This document shows positions 37,736-48,209 of a DNA stretch of 64,000 bases, one piece after another. Each line of letters begins with the position of its first letter. The stretch's first letter is position 1. The translations under genes and the position numbers were made by a program. The stretch covers positions 6,745,357 through 6,809,356 of the forward strand of contig NC_046640.1 in the NCBI RefSeq assembly GCF_900324485.2, in the 5' to 3' direction. The notes under the pieces are model-generated. The model ran no database searches. It was not told where the DNA came from and was given only the letters and a program-made list of their open reading frames with translations. This DNA is from Mastacembelus armatus (Eukaryota > Chordata > Actinopteri > Synbranchiformes > Mastacembelidae).

Positions 37736-39944
37736 GTTGAAATACAATAGATTGTGCCCTTTAAAAACACTAAGCAATAAAATAAATTATAAGCCAAGCA
37801 ACAGAAGAAAAAGAACACACTTGATTACATATTTGTAAACATACATGACAATTGTGTTGTTTCATGCGTATGGAGATCAGAGCAGCAGAAACAAACTGAC
37901 AGCACTACAGTTCTTCACCATGGCAGTCCAACCAAAGATCTGCATAAATAAATCCAAGGAAATCCAAAAATGAACCAAGCTGAGCATAAAATCAAATCAT
38001 CTCACTAAATCAGCCCATTGAATGTAATATCGGCCTACACACCGAGCTTTGCTTACTGACAAATGCAATACCATGTTAAAATGGGGTTAATGTAGCTCCT
38101 CATCCTTGAGTGTCAGCTGGAGCCCCAAGGACAGCCAACAACATAACCAGGCCTCTGTGAGTCGGTGAATGCACGGCCCCAGGGTCCCTGTTTAATGCAG
38201 TACTCCAAGGCTTGTTCCTTTTGAAGTATTGCTCTGTAAACACACTTGTAAATCAGTGCTAGACGAGGAGGCAGATTCCCACCTTCCCATCCCCCCCGAA
38301 CTAACATTCCTTCAAAACACAGTGAACCAATTTCCAATTATATATTATGTGTCTGAGGGTATTCTGTCCAACGCAAGGAAGCAAACGCCTGCAGCTTTTT
38401 TCTACTGTCAACAGGAGAACAACAGCCATTTTAAAGAAAGAAGAAAGGCAGAAATGTACTCATGTAGAGCTAACAGCCAGAAATGGGGCATTCTGATTGA
38501 CTAAAATGTACACTATGTAACTGTGATATTCTTGGCTCAGATCTGGCTAGGGACATTTAGCGTATATTTCTTATTTCGCATTATTTTTTTAGAGGTATCA
38601 CACATTAATTAATTTAAGCCTTGAAATAAATCATCTTATGTTGGGAAAAGTTTGCACGCAGCGAAGGTTTGTCACTGACGTCTTCCTTCTAGTGACTCCT
38701 CAGCCTAAAGGTGTAATGCCAAAACTACTAAATCATTCACCACTTTTAAAATGAGAATCTTGTGGTATCTATTTTTTCACATGTTCCAAGGAACACAGTT
38801 GTTCTTACATGTTTAAGCACCGAACACTGAGCAAACAAGTTTCCTCAACATCACATGTGGGAAAAAAAAAAAAAAACAAGTTAAATGAAGTTAGCTTGGA
38901 AGTCAGACGAAGACATTGAAAACAGGAAAGGAAAAAGGGAAACATAGCCCTGGATAGTTTTTTTTTTTTTCGTTCTCTTTTTTTTTTTTTAAATTAAGTG
39001 TGACGTGAAATTTGGTGTGTCAGTGGTGCCGAAGGACCAAGATCACATGGTTGACCTCAGCTCTGACATGGAAACTGTTCTATATAACAGAAGCTCCTTG
39101 TTGTGAATATGTCCCAACTCTCTCACAAGGTGAGTATGAAAACATTTATTTACACCAATAACCAACACCTTCAAAAAATAAACAATTCCAAATTAAATTA
39201 TAGACTTCATAGCTTACAGGTTTATACTGAAACACTAAAATATCTCCAAATAGGATTATTTTACGGCAATGAATGCATTTAATTGTAGGCACTGCGAATT
39301 ACAAGCTACTCATGGCCAAGGGAGGGGGTATAAAGTGAAAGCTGGCAGACATCGTCCTTACAATAAACCACATCTCTCCAAAGATATTTAGAAGATACGC
39401 AATGTTTGAGATTAAGTCTGAATAAGCATCACGTCAATAACTTCAAATATATTTACTATTTGTTTGTCTAGATAATACATCACAATAAACATCCTTCACT
39501 CCACCCGGATAAATACTTTACCCACAGAAACGATTGTCCTTCAGCTGGTAGCTGGTAGAGCTTTAACACCAGACCGCTTAAAAACAACTGATCAGGTTTT
39601 AGAAAAGCTGAAATTTTGTTTGTTGTGGTAGCATAAAATCAAGATTTCAACTGCCCTGGATGCAACATGCAGTATTATATAAAGAAATGCTCTGCCTTGT
39701 TTGTGCCTTTGTTTGACAGTTGACAGTCCAGAGCCAGAGACAGAAAACAAGGGTAGGGCCATGTAACAAATGTTCCCCGGTTGGGAACTGAACATACCCC
39801 TGGTTCTAACCATAACCACTATGGTTATGTGCCCATCTGGTGACTATCTGGATAGTTTAACCAACAGGTCAATCATTTCAGTCATTCGTAAAGCTGAAAA
39901 TTGTGGAAAATATGCCATGTATTCATAGATTTTAGCCTCTCAAA

Positions 39945-40121
39945 CGAGATTTATTGATTTTCATTTGTCAGATATGATTTGATAGCGAATATAAAGCAGA
40001 CATGTAAAGCCACCAGTTTCAGCTTAGTCATTTTTGTTTCGGCAAAGTTTAATAAACTAACCACGTACCACGTAACGAAACCCGACCTGAAGAGGAAAAC
40101 AATCGGTACTTGCAGCCCTAA
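39945..40121. mobile_element. Possible MITE remnant
   Basis: This ends in GGTACTTGCAGCCCTAATG, close to the right terminus of the hAT element at 37262-37735, and begins near CGAGATTTATTGATTTTC. The interior is only loosely similar, so the call is tentative. Confidence 0.35.
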
Positions 40122-40482
40122 TGTTACCTTACTGACAGAAGGGGTGGACAGGCTCCAGCTAGAAACCCTCTGAAACAACCTCAGGACTGTCTGACAATGC
40201 CCTCTAACATCATGTCGCTTTTTATTGCTGAAGCCCGTCGTTGTTGTCCGTTAATGGCCTGAAATAACGTCAAACTCTGCGAAGTGAATAAATCCAGATA
40301 AAAGCTCCAGGTACAAAGACAAAATTAGGTTAATCCTAAACTGCATAAAGCTTTCACTGTTTTCCGTTTTACTCGTGAACAAATCAGGGACAAATAACCG
40401 TCCCCGGACCCAAGTTTGAACCCCAATGGGGAGCTAACTGGGTGAGTTAGCATTGCGGCTAGCTGGATGTAGCTTCACTCAC

Positions 40483-40965
40483 CGCGGCTTATCGAGGCTC
40501 CGCTCTGGGCCGAAAAACAACTGTTAGCAGCCAAGCTAACGAGCCTCTGTCCTCATAGCCCGGGTTTCCTCTCGGCAGATGATCAACACGATGTTTGGTC
40601 CATTTCAACAGACGTTCCTCCTGATTTTAGTGAATTTATTTGACGTTTTCCAAATTACACTGGCGCAAATCTAAACTTTAAGCTCGCCAGTTGTGTCTGT
40701 CGTTACTGGGTTGCTAGCCTTAGCTAATTGGCTAGCTTAGTTGTAATAGCCTGTAACGTTAACATTAGTTGTCCTGCGGGCTGTGGCTGCTGTTCCTCCG
40801 CGGTGCCCCACTCCTGAGCATAGTGTCCGGTTACACCAAACCTCTTTGAAATATGCTCTAAAAATCCGCCTTAAAATCTACACCCCATCCTGAGACTGGG
40901 CTTGTTTCTTACACCGTTTTTGTTCTTGCTAAATACAAGATGGCACAGACTGGTGGGGCGGGACT
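40483..40965 (-). promoter_or_regulatory. taok2 non-coding first exon and CpG-type promoter
   Basis: The CpG content rises sharply here. The exon ends at 40483 with the donor GTGAGT. Near the expected start site are a YY1-type element (CAAGATGGC at 40936-40944, reading GCCATCTTG on the minus strand) and a GC box (GGGGCGGG, 40955-40962). No TATA box is seen. This is the usual make-up of a broadly expressed kinase gene promoter. Confidence 0.6.
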
Positions 40966-42160
40966 CTACTGTTGACCGGAAAATGATTTGTTCTATTTCC
41001 TGTGAGGTTTCTGCTTCACAAATAAAAGGGTATTAATAAATCGACCTAGATAATAATCTAGTACAAAGGCTCGAAGGCTTGATTTAATGATTATTTTTAT
41101 AAGTATTCATGTCTGTTGGCCACATTTTATAATGCTGGGACACTTAATAGACATTGCCTATGAACTATGAAAAAAGCAGGGCTGAAAATCCAACTCACAA
41201 AACATATAGGCTTACAAATAATGTGAATAGTGTAGTAATGAAAACCTCATAGTGAAGTGTCACATAGCAATAGCAGTCTGTGGACAAAGGAATTGCTGAG
41301 ATTTCTTAAATACATCATGAACACTTACCGATTATCCTTAAAATCACTGTAGATGCATTGGTTCATTTGCTGATTCGGTTATTTGTATCTTACAGGTTTG
41401 ACAGTGGTTGTAAAAGGGGGCCAATGGAGGCTGAGCAAGTACATGACCCAGATTTTTATATTGGCCCAAAGTGAAAACATGCACTGTGTGACATTAAAAT
41501 TTACATACATTAAAAATAGGAAGAATATAGTCTGAGTTTTCAAGTCTCCAAGGTTCTGCAAATCATGTTAATGACCTGTGTGCTAAAGCAATTTAAGATA
41601 CAGCTTACAACATAACCATTATTATAAGCTTAGTTTAGCTTATCTGCTTTCACTTCTTGGGAAATATTTCTGGTGGTTTCTACCAGAGTGAATTCAGTGA
41701 CACAATCTCCAGAGATCACCAGGAATCAGTTTTTATTGACCAAGAAAAAGTAGTTTCTGAACTAAAACGTACCAAAATTAAGTAAAATTGTGACATCTAG
41801 TGGCAGTTCCACATATTGCAGCCATATTTTTTTGGCTGTATTGCAAGGTTCAATATAAAGACATAAAGATAAAATCAGTTGTATTTTAAATATTAAGCTT
41901 GCCCATCAAAGTTGTAAATTTAAAAGTTATATTAATAATGGAGTTCATTAACTTGCACCACAGATACAATGATGGCAAACAACATATGAACATGAAATAT
42001 ACCATTACACTTGAACAATACTGATAAAAATCCAGACACCAAAATATTTACATGGAATTTCTCTAAACGTTTACTATCTTTATAGCTTATACATCACATA
42101 TTAAAGAGGCAGCAAACCTATGAATGTAAGGCATGCTGTTACAGTTGAGGGGTAAACAGT
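40966..42160. other. Intergenic DNA with hsp70 3'UTR
   Basis: No gene is seen. The right part is the 3'UTR of the first hsp70 copy, with a minus-strand poly(A) signal candidate (TTTATT, 41732-41737). Similarity to the second copy stops at 42161, only about 34 bases beyond the hsp70 stop codon, so this stretch is outside the duplicated unit. Confidence 0.5.
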
Positions 42161-42194
42161 CCCAGTGATCACACAGTCCACATCAGGGGGCACT

Positions 42195-44114
42195 TTAATC
42201 CACCTCCTCAATGGTGGGCCCCTCAGCACCAGCTCGTGCCTGCTGTCCACAGCTGCCAGTGGACATTCCTCCCTGGTACAACTTGCTGATGATGGGGTCA
42301 CACACTTTCTCCAGCTCTTTGAGCTTGTGTTGGTACTCCTCTTTATCAGCCAGCTGGTTGTTCTCCAGCCAGGCGATGGCCTCATCACACTTCTCAATCA
42401 GCTTCTTCTTGTCTCCCTCACTAATTTTGCTCTTCATGTTCTCATCCTGCACACTGCTCTTCATGTTGAAGGCGTAGGACTCCAGAGAGTTCTTGGCAGC
42501 GATTTTGTCCCTCTGAATGTCGTCCTCAGCTTTGTATTTTTCAGCGTCCTGCACCATCCTCTCAATCTCTTCTTTGCTCAGCCGACCCTTATCGTTGGTG
42601 ATGGTGATCTTGTTCTCTTTGCCGGTGCTTTTGTCCACTGCAGACACGTTCAAAATGCCGTTGGCATCAATGTCGAAGGTGACCTCAATCTGTGGGACCC
42701 CTCGTGGAGCAGGTGGGATTCCTGTGAGATCAAACTTGCCCAGCAGGTTGTTGTCCTTGGTCATGGCTCTTTCCCCCTCGTAGACCTGGATGAGGACCCC
42801 AGGCTGGTTGTCAGAGTAGGTTGTGAAGACCTGGGTTTGTTTAGTGGGGATGGTGGTGTTGCGTTTAATCAGGGCAGTCATGACTCCTCCGGCTGTCTCG
42901 ATACCCAGGGACAGAGGCGCCACGTCCAGCAGCAGCAGGTCCTGAACGTTGCCTGAGGTATCACCTGTGAGAATGGCAGCCTGGACGGCGGCACCGTAAG
43001 CCACAGCCTCATCTGGGTTGATGCTCTTGTTCAGCTCCCTGCCATTGAAGAAATCCTGCAGGAGTTTCTGGATTTTGGGGATTCTGGTGGAGCCTCCCAC
43101 CAGCACGATGTCGTGGATCTGTGCCTTGTCCATTTTGGCGTCCCTCAGGGCTTTCTCCACCGGTTCTAATGTTCCCCTGAACAGGTCGGAGCACAGCTCC
43201 TCAAAGCGAGCCCTGGTGATGGAGGTGTAGAAGTCGATGCCCTCATACAGAGAATCAATCTCAATGCTGGCCTGGGAGCTGGAGGACAGGGTCCTCTTGG
43301 CCCTCTCACAAGCTGTGCGCAGCCTCCTCAAGGCTCTCTTGTTCTGGCTGATGTCCTTCTTGTGTTTCCTCTTGAACTCCTCCACAAAGTGGTTGACCAT
43401 GCGGTTGTCAAAGTCTTCTCCACCCAGGTGAGTGTCTCCAGCCGTGGATTTCACCTCAAAAATACCGTCTTCAATTGTCAGGATGGACACATCAAAGGTG
43501 CCTCCACCCAGGTCAAAGATCAGGACGTTACGTTCGCCTGACTTGCCTTTGTCCAGACCGTACGCGATGGCAGCTGCTGTCGGCTCGTTGATGATCCTCA
43601 GGACGTTGAGTCCTGCGATGACGCCTGCGTCTTTAGTTGCCTGTCGCTGGGAGTCGTTGAAGTACGCTGGGACTGTGATGACTGCGCTGGACACTTTGTG
43701 TCCGAGGTAGGCCTCAGCTATCTCCTTCATCTTCACCAGGACCATGGAGGAAATCTCCTCAGGGTAGAAGGCTTTGTTCTCCCCTCTGTACTCCACTTGA
43801 ATTTTGGGCTTGCCTCCATCTGACACCACCTTGAAGGGCCAGTGCTTCATGTCAGCCTGCACCACAGGATCATCAAACTTCCTTCCAATCAGTCTCTTGG
43901 CATCAAACACAGTGTTGCTGGGGTTCAAAGCCACCTGGTTCTTGGCTGCGTCCCCAATGAGTCTCTCTGTGTCAGTGAACGCCACATAGCTGGGGGTGGT
44001 CCTGTTGCCCTGGTCGTTGGCGATGATTTCTACTTTTCCATGCTGGAAAACCCCCACACAGGAGTAGGTGGTGCCCAGATCAATGCCGATCGCTACACCT
44101 TTGGCTGCAGACAT
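42195..44114 (-). CDS. hsp70: Cytosolic heat-shock protein 70, copy A
   Basis: ATP-driven chaperone of the cytosol and nucleus that folds and disaggregates proteins with J-domain partners and nucleotide exchange factors. The frame is complete, 639 aa, from [19 protein letters not shown] to the C-terminal EEVD that binds TPR co-chaperones. Signatures are all present: [13 protein letters not shown] near residue 8, [13 protein letters not shown] near 197, [13 protein letters not shown] near 335, linker [14 protein letters not shown], then the substrate domain and helical lid. The track's longer start uses a GTG; the ATG at 44114 follows CCAGTGACA. The CDS has no intron, but a 688-base intron lies in the 5'UTR (44131-44818). 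Heat-shock elements and a TATA box upstream mark it as the stress-inducible HSPA1/hsp70 type and not hsc70. Confidence 0.97.
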   Translation of the reverse strand: MSAAKGVAIGIDLGTTYSCVGVFQHGKVEIIANDQGNRTTPSYVAFTDTERLIGDAAKNQVALNPSNTVFDAKRLIGRKFDDPVVQADMKHWPFKVVSDGGKPKIQVEYRGENKAFYPEEISSMVLVKMKEIAEAYLGHKVSSAVITVPAYFNDSQRQATKDAGVIAGLNVLRIINEPTAAAIAYGLDKGKSGERNVLIFDLGGGTFDVSILTIEDGIFEVKSTAGDTHLGGEDFDNRMVNHFVEEFKRKHKKDISQNKRALRRLRTACERAKRTLSSSSQASIEIDSLYEGIDFYTSITRARFEELCSDLFRGTLEPVEKALRDAKMDKAQIHDIVLVGGSTRIPKIQKLLQDFFNGRELNKSINPDEAVAYGAAVQAAILTGDTSGNVQDLLLLDVAPLSLGIETAGGVMTALIKRNTTIPTKQTQVFTTYSDNQPGVLIQVYEGERAMTKDNNLLGKFDLTGIPPAPRGVPQIEVTFDIDANGILNVSAVDKSTGKENKITITNDKGRLSKEEIERMVQDAEKYKAEDDIQRDKIAAKNSLESYAFNMKSSVQDENMKSKISEGDKKKLIEKCDEAIAWLENNQLADKEEYQHKLKELEKVCDPIISKLYQGGMSTGSCGQQARAGAEGPTIEEVD

Positions 44115-44130
44115 TGTCACTGGATGTCAC

Positions 44131-44818
44131 CTGTCAAGCAATTAGACTACATTTTAGTCACGACTCAAAGGAACCAATCTCTGATAGAAAATACACCAGA
44201 ATATTTAACCTCCTATGACCTGGCGTCCACATACATGGACATCATATTTTTTGTTATCTGCACTGTAAAACTTCATTTTGTGTCATTTTCTGTCTTTCAC
44301 AAAGGTTAAGTCTGATCCAACTGTTCCCACAGACAAAAAGGATGTTCCTATTTTGGAGTAGTAGTTTTGGAGCATTACAAAAAAACAAAAACAAAAGCAA
44401 TAACAAAACATAAGCACATTATTTATTGGGTACATCTAACCCCAAATAGCTAAAAGAAATCTAAAATGCAAGCCAAACCAAAGCTTGGGTCTTAGGAGGT
44501 TAAGCTTATATATAACAAAACATGTTGATGAGGTCAGCCTATCCCCTTTGTTCAACTTATTCTATTATAAAATAAAATTGCCTATAGGCATACACATTAT
44601 TACAGTGATGGACTTCTCAAAATACTTTTAAACATTTATCATTAAAATTTGGGGTATATACAACAAAACATTTGTAACTTGCTCATCCTCAACCTTTTTC
44701 TACTTATAGTACATTATTTTAAGATTCAATACAGGTACGAATTTATCAAACATTAATGTCATCAAACTTTTAAACAATTTAAACTCGTTTTCCTCTCAGA
44801 AATAAAGGATGAACTTAC
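44131..44818 (-). other. 5'UTR intron of hsp70 copy A
   Basis: On the minus strand, the donor AACT-GTAAGT starts at 44818 and the acceptor TTGCTTGACAG ends at 44131, leaving 16 bases of leader before the ATG. The upstream leader exon (44819 to about 44925) contains repeated GAAGAAGATCCAGC-like units. The part 44131-44503 is repeated in inverted orientation at 51494-51862; the part beyond 44503 is not. Confidence 0.75.
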
Positions 44819-44949
44819 AGTTTAATGTTGAGGGGTCGCGGCTCTGTAGAGGACTGGTCTTCTTCGCTGGATCTTCTTCGCCGGACTTTCTTCGCTGGAT
44901 CTTCTTCTCTGATCCTTTTCGTCCCTGTCGCCGCTCTGAGAGCAGGCCC

Positions 44950-45186
44950 CTTATATGATTGAACAACACGCTCTCGCTGCTTCCAGACGTTTCACGCAAA
45001 CACCGTCAAGTTAGCGTCTGTGTCACGTACAAGTTCCTGCTAATATTTTCAAATTAAAAAGCCTAATTATAAGTAAATGCTGTAGTATGCTGCATTTCGA
45101 CGTGTATGTTTTATTTTGAAAACAAAATCGACAGTAAAACTGAAAACTTGAGGAAGTAACTGATTATTAATAGGAACTCTCTCGAA
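44950..45186 (-). promoter_or_regulatory. hsp70 copy A heat-shock promoter
   Basis: Read on minus: a TATA box (ATATAAGG, about 44949-44956), and about 25 bases upstream a three-unit heat-shock element, GAA-ac-GTC-tg-GAA (44981-44993), with correct five-base spacing and one imperfect middle unit. A second one, GAA-CTC-GAA with the same spacing (plus 45174-45186), lies about 190 bases further upstream. HSF1-driven induction is the expected use. Matching elements exist in copy B. Confidence 0.75.
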
Positions 45187-46740
45187 TTAACCCGAACAGT
45201 GAAGCCAAACCCAGAGACATCCGGACATCTGTGTGATTCATTGTGATTCATATTTAGTGACGAAATGCAAAGTAGATGCATTTTAGTTCAACTCCGACTT
45301 AACCTTTTCTATTTTCTGATACTGCAGATCAACTAAATTTATTTTCCGCCACATTTATTTAAAGCTTTAGGTAGTAATTCAACTCGGTCTCATATCATTT
45401 CGTGACTATGTCACAAAATTTAATCATTTGTTTCTGGCACGCAGACACGTTTTTTCCACTTTTTTCGTGACAGCAATCATGACTTTTAAACTCATTGATT
45501 TCGATTACAGTTGTCAATCATCGACCAGGACTAATCAGCCCAAGGACTGTCATGTTTTCTCGTCATCTCGTCAAATCCAAACGTTATATCATCCACAGCG
45601 TGGTCAGATTTTATCCTCGTTGGATTTCCTTATTCTAATAGCCTATTATTTGGTTGAGTTTATGATTATACCACGTGTCTAGTAATCTTGTTTCTTTTAA
45701 TTTCTCAACAGATTTGCGCTGTTTCTGTTTGCTATTTCAAAAGAACAATTCGCGTTTTTTATGTTTTCTTCTTCAAAGGTATATATTTCTCCATGGATTG
45801 ACGGGTCAACTTCAGCAGCACCTTCTTCGACCTCACACAGCAATGTATTACCCTTGTATCACTCCTGCTCTTCTGTTTACTTTCTCGTTCTTGAATCTTT
45901 TTTCTCATGTCTTACATTGTTTCTTCTGTCATCCCTATATTTTCTTCTTCTGTTATTGTTTTCATGTCTTTCCTCCTTTTCTCCTCCTTTGTCACTGTTT
46001 TCCTCCAGTTTTCATTCTTTCTCCTCCCCAAATGTTATTTTCATGTCCTTTCTCATGTTTCTCCTCTTTTGTCTCTGAAATAGCCTATGACATTACCTTT
46101 CACTAATATATTGTAATGCCCCGTTATATTCACAGCCGGCAGACGCTCTTTTGTCACTTTCCTTTATTAATTTGCTTTAGTCAGAACAAGTAACAGGCTA
46201 CTGTTCCATCCGTAGCGACGCCAAGTCCCTCAAACCGAACAGCTCTTTCGCTGCTCTTCTCCTCTCCTCCCCGTCTCACCTCCCTCTAGCTCCCCCTAGC
46301 GACTCCCCAAAGAACACCCCGAACAAGACACAACAACGTGGAGTCATAATACAATTGAGATTAGTTTCAGTTGCTGAAATTACTAATTAACTTCAGTTTT
46401 AATATTGAAGTTATTATTGAACAAACTCATCAGTCTCCTTAGAGACCATCAAAAATTGCCATCACCGACTGTATTTCAAGTCGTCAAGGCGGGGTATTGG
46501 GTAAAGTTTTCAACTAGCAATAATCGCGCCTCGGACAAACCTCATAGGCTACGATACTGCCACTGCGAAAGGATGGAGAACTAAGACAGACAACAATGGG
46601 GTGTCTCAGGGCCGGACCCCTCTCTGTTAGGGTCTGATCTCTTCAACTTAGACTTTGAGCTCGATTATGGGGTGTTTCCCTTTTGAAGGTCACTGCACTA
46701 GTTCTATGTGTTTCAAATGTTTGTTGTAACTCAGTTTTTT
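45187..46740. other. Duplicated spacer, no gene seen
   Basis: AT-rich in the left part, then strongly CT-rich (45680-46080), where 105- and 143-codon plus frames are low-complexity Phe/Ser/Cys runs and not called. A small inverted repeat lies at 45397-45419. A GC-rich patch near 46200-46320 has no recognisable motif. The corresponding stretch of unit 2 is about 57245-58800. Confidence 0.5.
45397..45419. repeat. Imperfect inverted repeat
   Basis: ATTTCGTGAC, spacer TAT, then GTCACAAAAT: nine of ten arm bases pair. In unit 2 (57455-57477) the arms pair perfectly. Another TTTCGTGAC lies about 45 bases to the right. Function is unknown; it could be a protein binding site or a repeat terminus. 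Confidence 0.6.
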
Positions 46741-46757
46741 TAAATTTTGCGTACAGC

Positions 46758-46840
46758 CCATCCATTTTCTATACCCGCTTATTCCTTAACCAGGGTGACA
46801 GGGATCTGCTGGAGCCTATCCCAGCTCTCCCATTATTTTA
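46758..46840. repeat. Fragment of the fish SINE-like repeat
   Basis: CCATCCATTTTCTATACCCG followed by CTTATTCC and GCTGGAGCCTATCCCAGCTC is the portion adjoining the piece seen at 120-430, so the two belong to one family. It is present in unit 2 at about 58808-58890. Confidence 0.6.
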
Positions 46841-46959
46841 GGACCACATGATTTGTGGTCATATTGGTTCACAAACATTTTTGATCTACTCCATTTTAAC
46901 ATCAATGTGCAATTCCATTCTGAGCTGATTTAAAAATAAAAAGATCATGAGATGAGAAA

Positions 46960-47830
46960 AACTTTATTACAAAGAGAAATGCAGGTAGTCTTGTAGTGAA
47001 AGTAATTAGTACTGAGTAGTAACAGTAGTCAGTAACAGTCCAGTTCATGTTGGTCAGTGAACTGCCAGGTGTTGCAGAGCCTGAGGACAGTGGGGATGAA
47101 GGATCTCCTGCAGACATCGAAAGACCTAAGTGGCCAGTCCAAACCCCACATCCTCACATAACTTCCAGCTTTTTCCAGATGAGACATGGTGAAACATATA
47201 GAGGACAGCATCCACACTAATGGGTTCTCTGTAAGCAAACTGCAGGGAATCTATTGCCTGTTTAACCTTGAGAATCATCCTCTCCAGGACCTTCATAATA
47301 TGTGATGTGTGAGCCACCGACCTGTAGTCATTCAGTTCAGCTGGACACTTCAGATAATGGAACAATGCTCTGTTTTCCAGGGAGCCGGGACCCTCCCCAA
47401 CTGTAGACTCAGGTTAAAGATCCTCTGTAGAGGCTCACACAGTTGGGCAGTACAGTCCTTAAGCAGCCTTGGACATACACTGGGCCATTTGGGCCAGCTG
47501 CCTTCCCACAGCACAGTCTTTGCAGCTGCAGCATCACCCCAGTTGTTACTGTGACAGATTGTGGAGTGTTCCCAGGTGAAGGAGGGAGCGTAGCTGCGGT
47601 GGTGGAGATGCACACAGGTAGAAGAGAAAGAGATAAAGGAGACACTGAAAATGAAGAATGGCTGGGGCATTTGTGTTAAACCTGCTGAAGAACTTGTTTA
47701 GTTCACTGGCTCTGTCCACATCACCCATTTTGTAGCCTGTGAATTTGTTATTTCCCCTCCACACCTCTCTGATGTTGTGCTGCAGATTTTCCTCTATTTT
47801 AAATCGCAGTACAGTCATCTCAAGGCACTT
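46960..47830 (-). mobile_element. LINE fossil (jockey/L2/Rex-like reverse transcriptase), copy A
   Basis: Minus-strand fragments in several frames recall fish non-LTR reverse transcriptases: REVWRGNNKFTGYK and ASELNKFFSRFNT (about 47765-47690), LLKDCTAQLCEPLQRIFNLS with LGRVPAPWKT (about 47470-47360), LNDYRSVAHTSHIMKVLERM (about 47336-47277), SLQFAYREPISVDAVLYMFH (about 47240-47185), and a C-terminal RRSFIPTVLRLCN (about 47115-47075). The order is that of a LINE ORF2, but the frame is broken at least four times and the catalytic block is largely lost. It is 5'-truncated and dead. Unit 2 has the same fossil. Confidence 0.75.
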
Positions 47831-48019
47831 TACAAAAAACCACTGAGTCTCATTCCAGCTACAGATAGGATGGTAAATATTTATGTCACGCTCACGTCTT
47901 CACATCACAAAATAATACCACGCTCCACTCTGAAAAGAGCCGTGCCGCATAAAAAGTACTTTTATTATCACTCCTCCACTTTGTTTGATAACAGGAAATC
48001 AGCTAGGACAAATAGAGCT

Positions 48020-48095
48020 TGAAACGCATAGCAACAGTAACTAAGGGGCGGGGCTAAGTGAAGGACACATTCATCAAAGCAGATGACGTCACATG
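48020..48095 (+). promoter_or_regulatory. Promoter of the CFAP210-like gene, copy A
   Basis: Three motifs lie within 75 bases: an AGCAAC half-site (48030-48035) like the right half of an RFX X-box, a GC box GGGGCGGGGC (48045-48054), and a perfect palindromic CRE, TGACGTCA (48084-48091). The CRE is 119 bases before the start codon. CREB/CREM and RFX input would suit a cilium or sperm-tail gene. The same three occur before copy B. Confidence 0.55.
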
Positions 48096-48209
48096 ATGAC
48101 CTCACCAGCAGTCAAAGCATCCAAACTCTACACGTCCACAGAAGTCAAACCACAGCCAAACACCAGACAGCACGACTCTTCTAAAAAAGTGTGTTAGACA
48201 AAGTGTAAA

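Larger units (their letters stand above)
35414..40482. other. Long first intron of taok2
   Basis: The exon holding the taok2 start codon begins at 35422 with a good acceptor (CTTCCAG), so 35414-35422 is 5'UTR. A strong minus donor (CGCG then GTGAGT) at 40483/40482 gives a plausible intron of 5060 bases. It contains the hAT elements at 37125-37735, A-runs (about 36849-36872, 37066-37087), T-runs near 38961-38991, and no coding region that I can support. Confidence 0.6.

Noticed and set aside
42165-44309. Several long frames antisense to hsp70 (up to 263 codons), and the same over copy B
   Set aside because: They are shadows of the GC-rich hsp70 coding sequence on the other strand.
45675-46106. 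143- and 105-codon plus frames (and counterparts at 57731-58162)
   Set aside because: They read through a CT-rich tract and give runs of Phe, Ser, Leu and Cys. This is low-complexity sequence.
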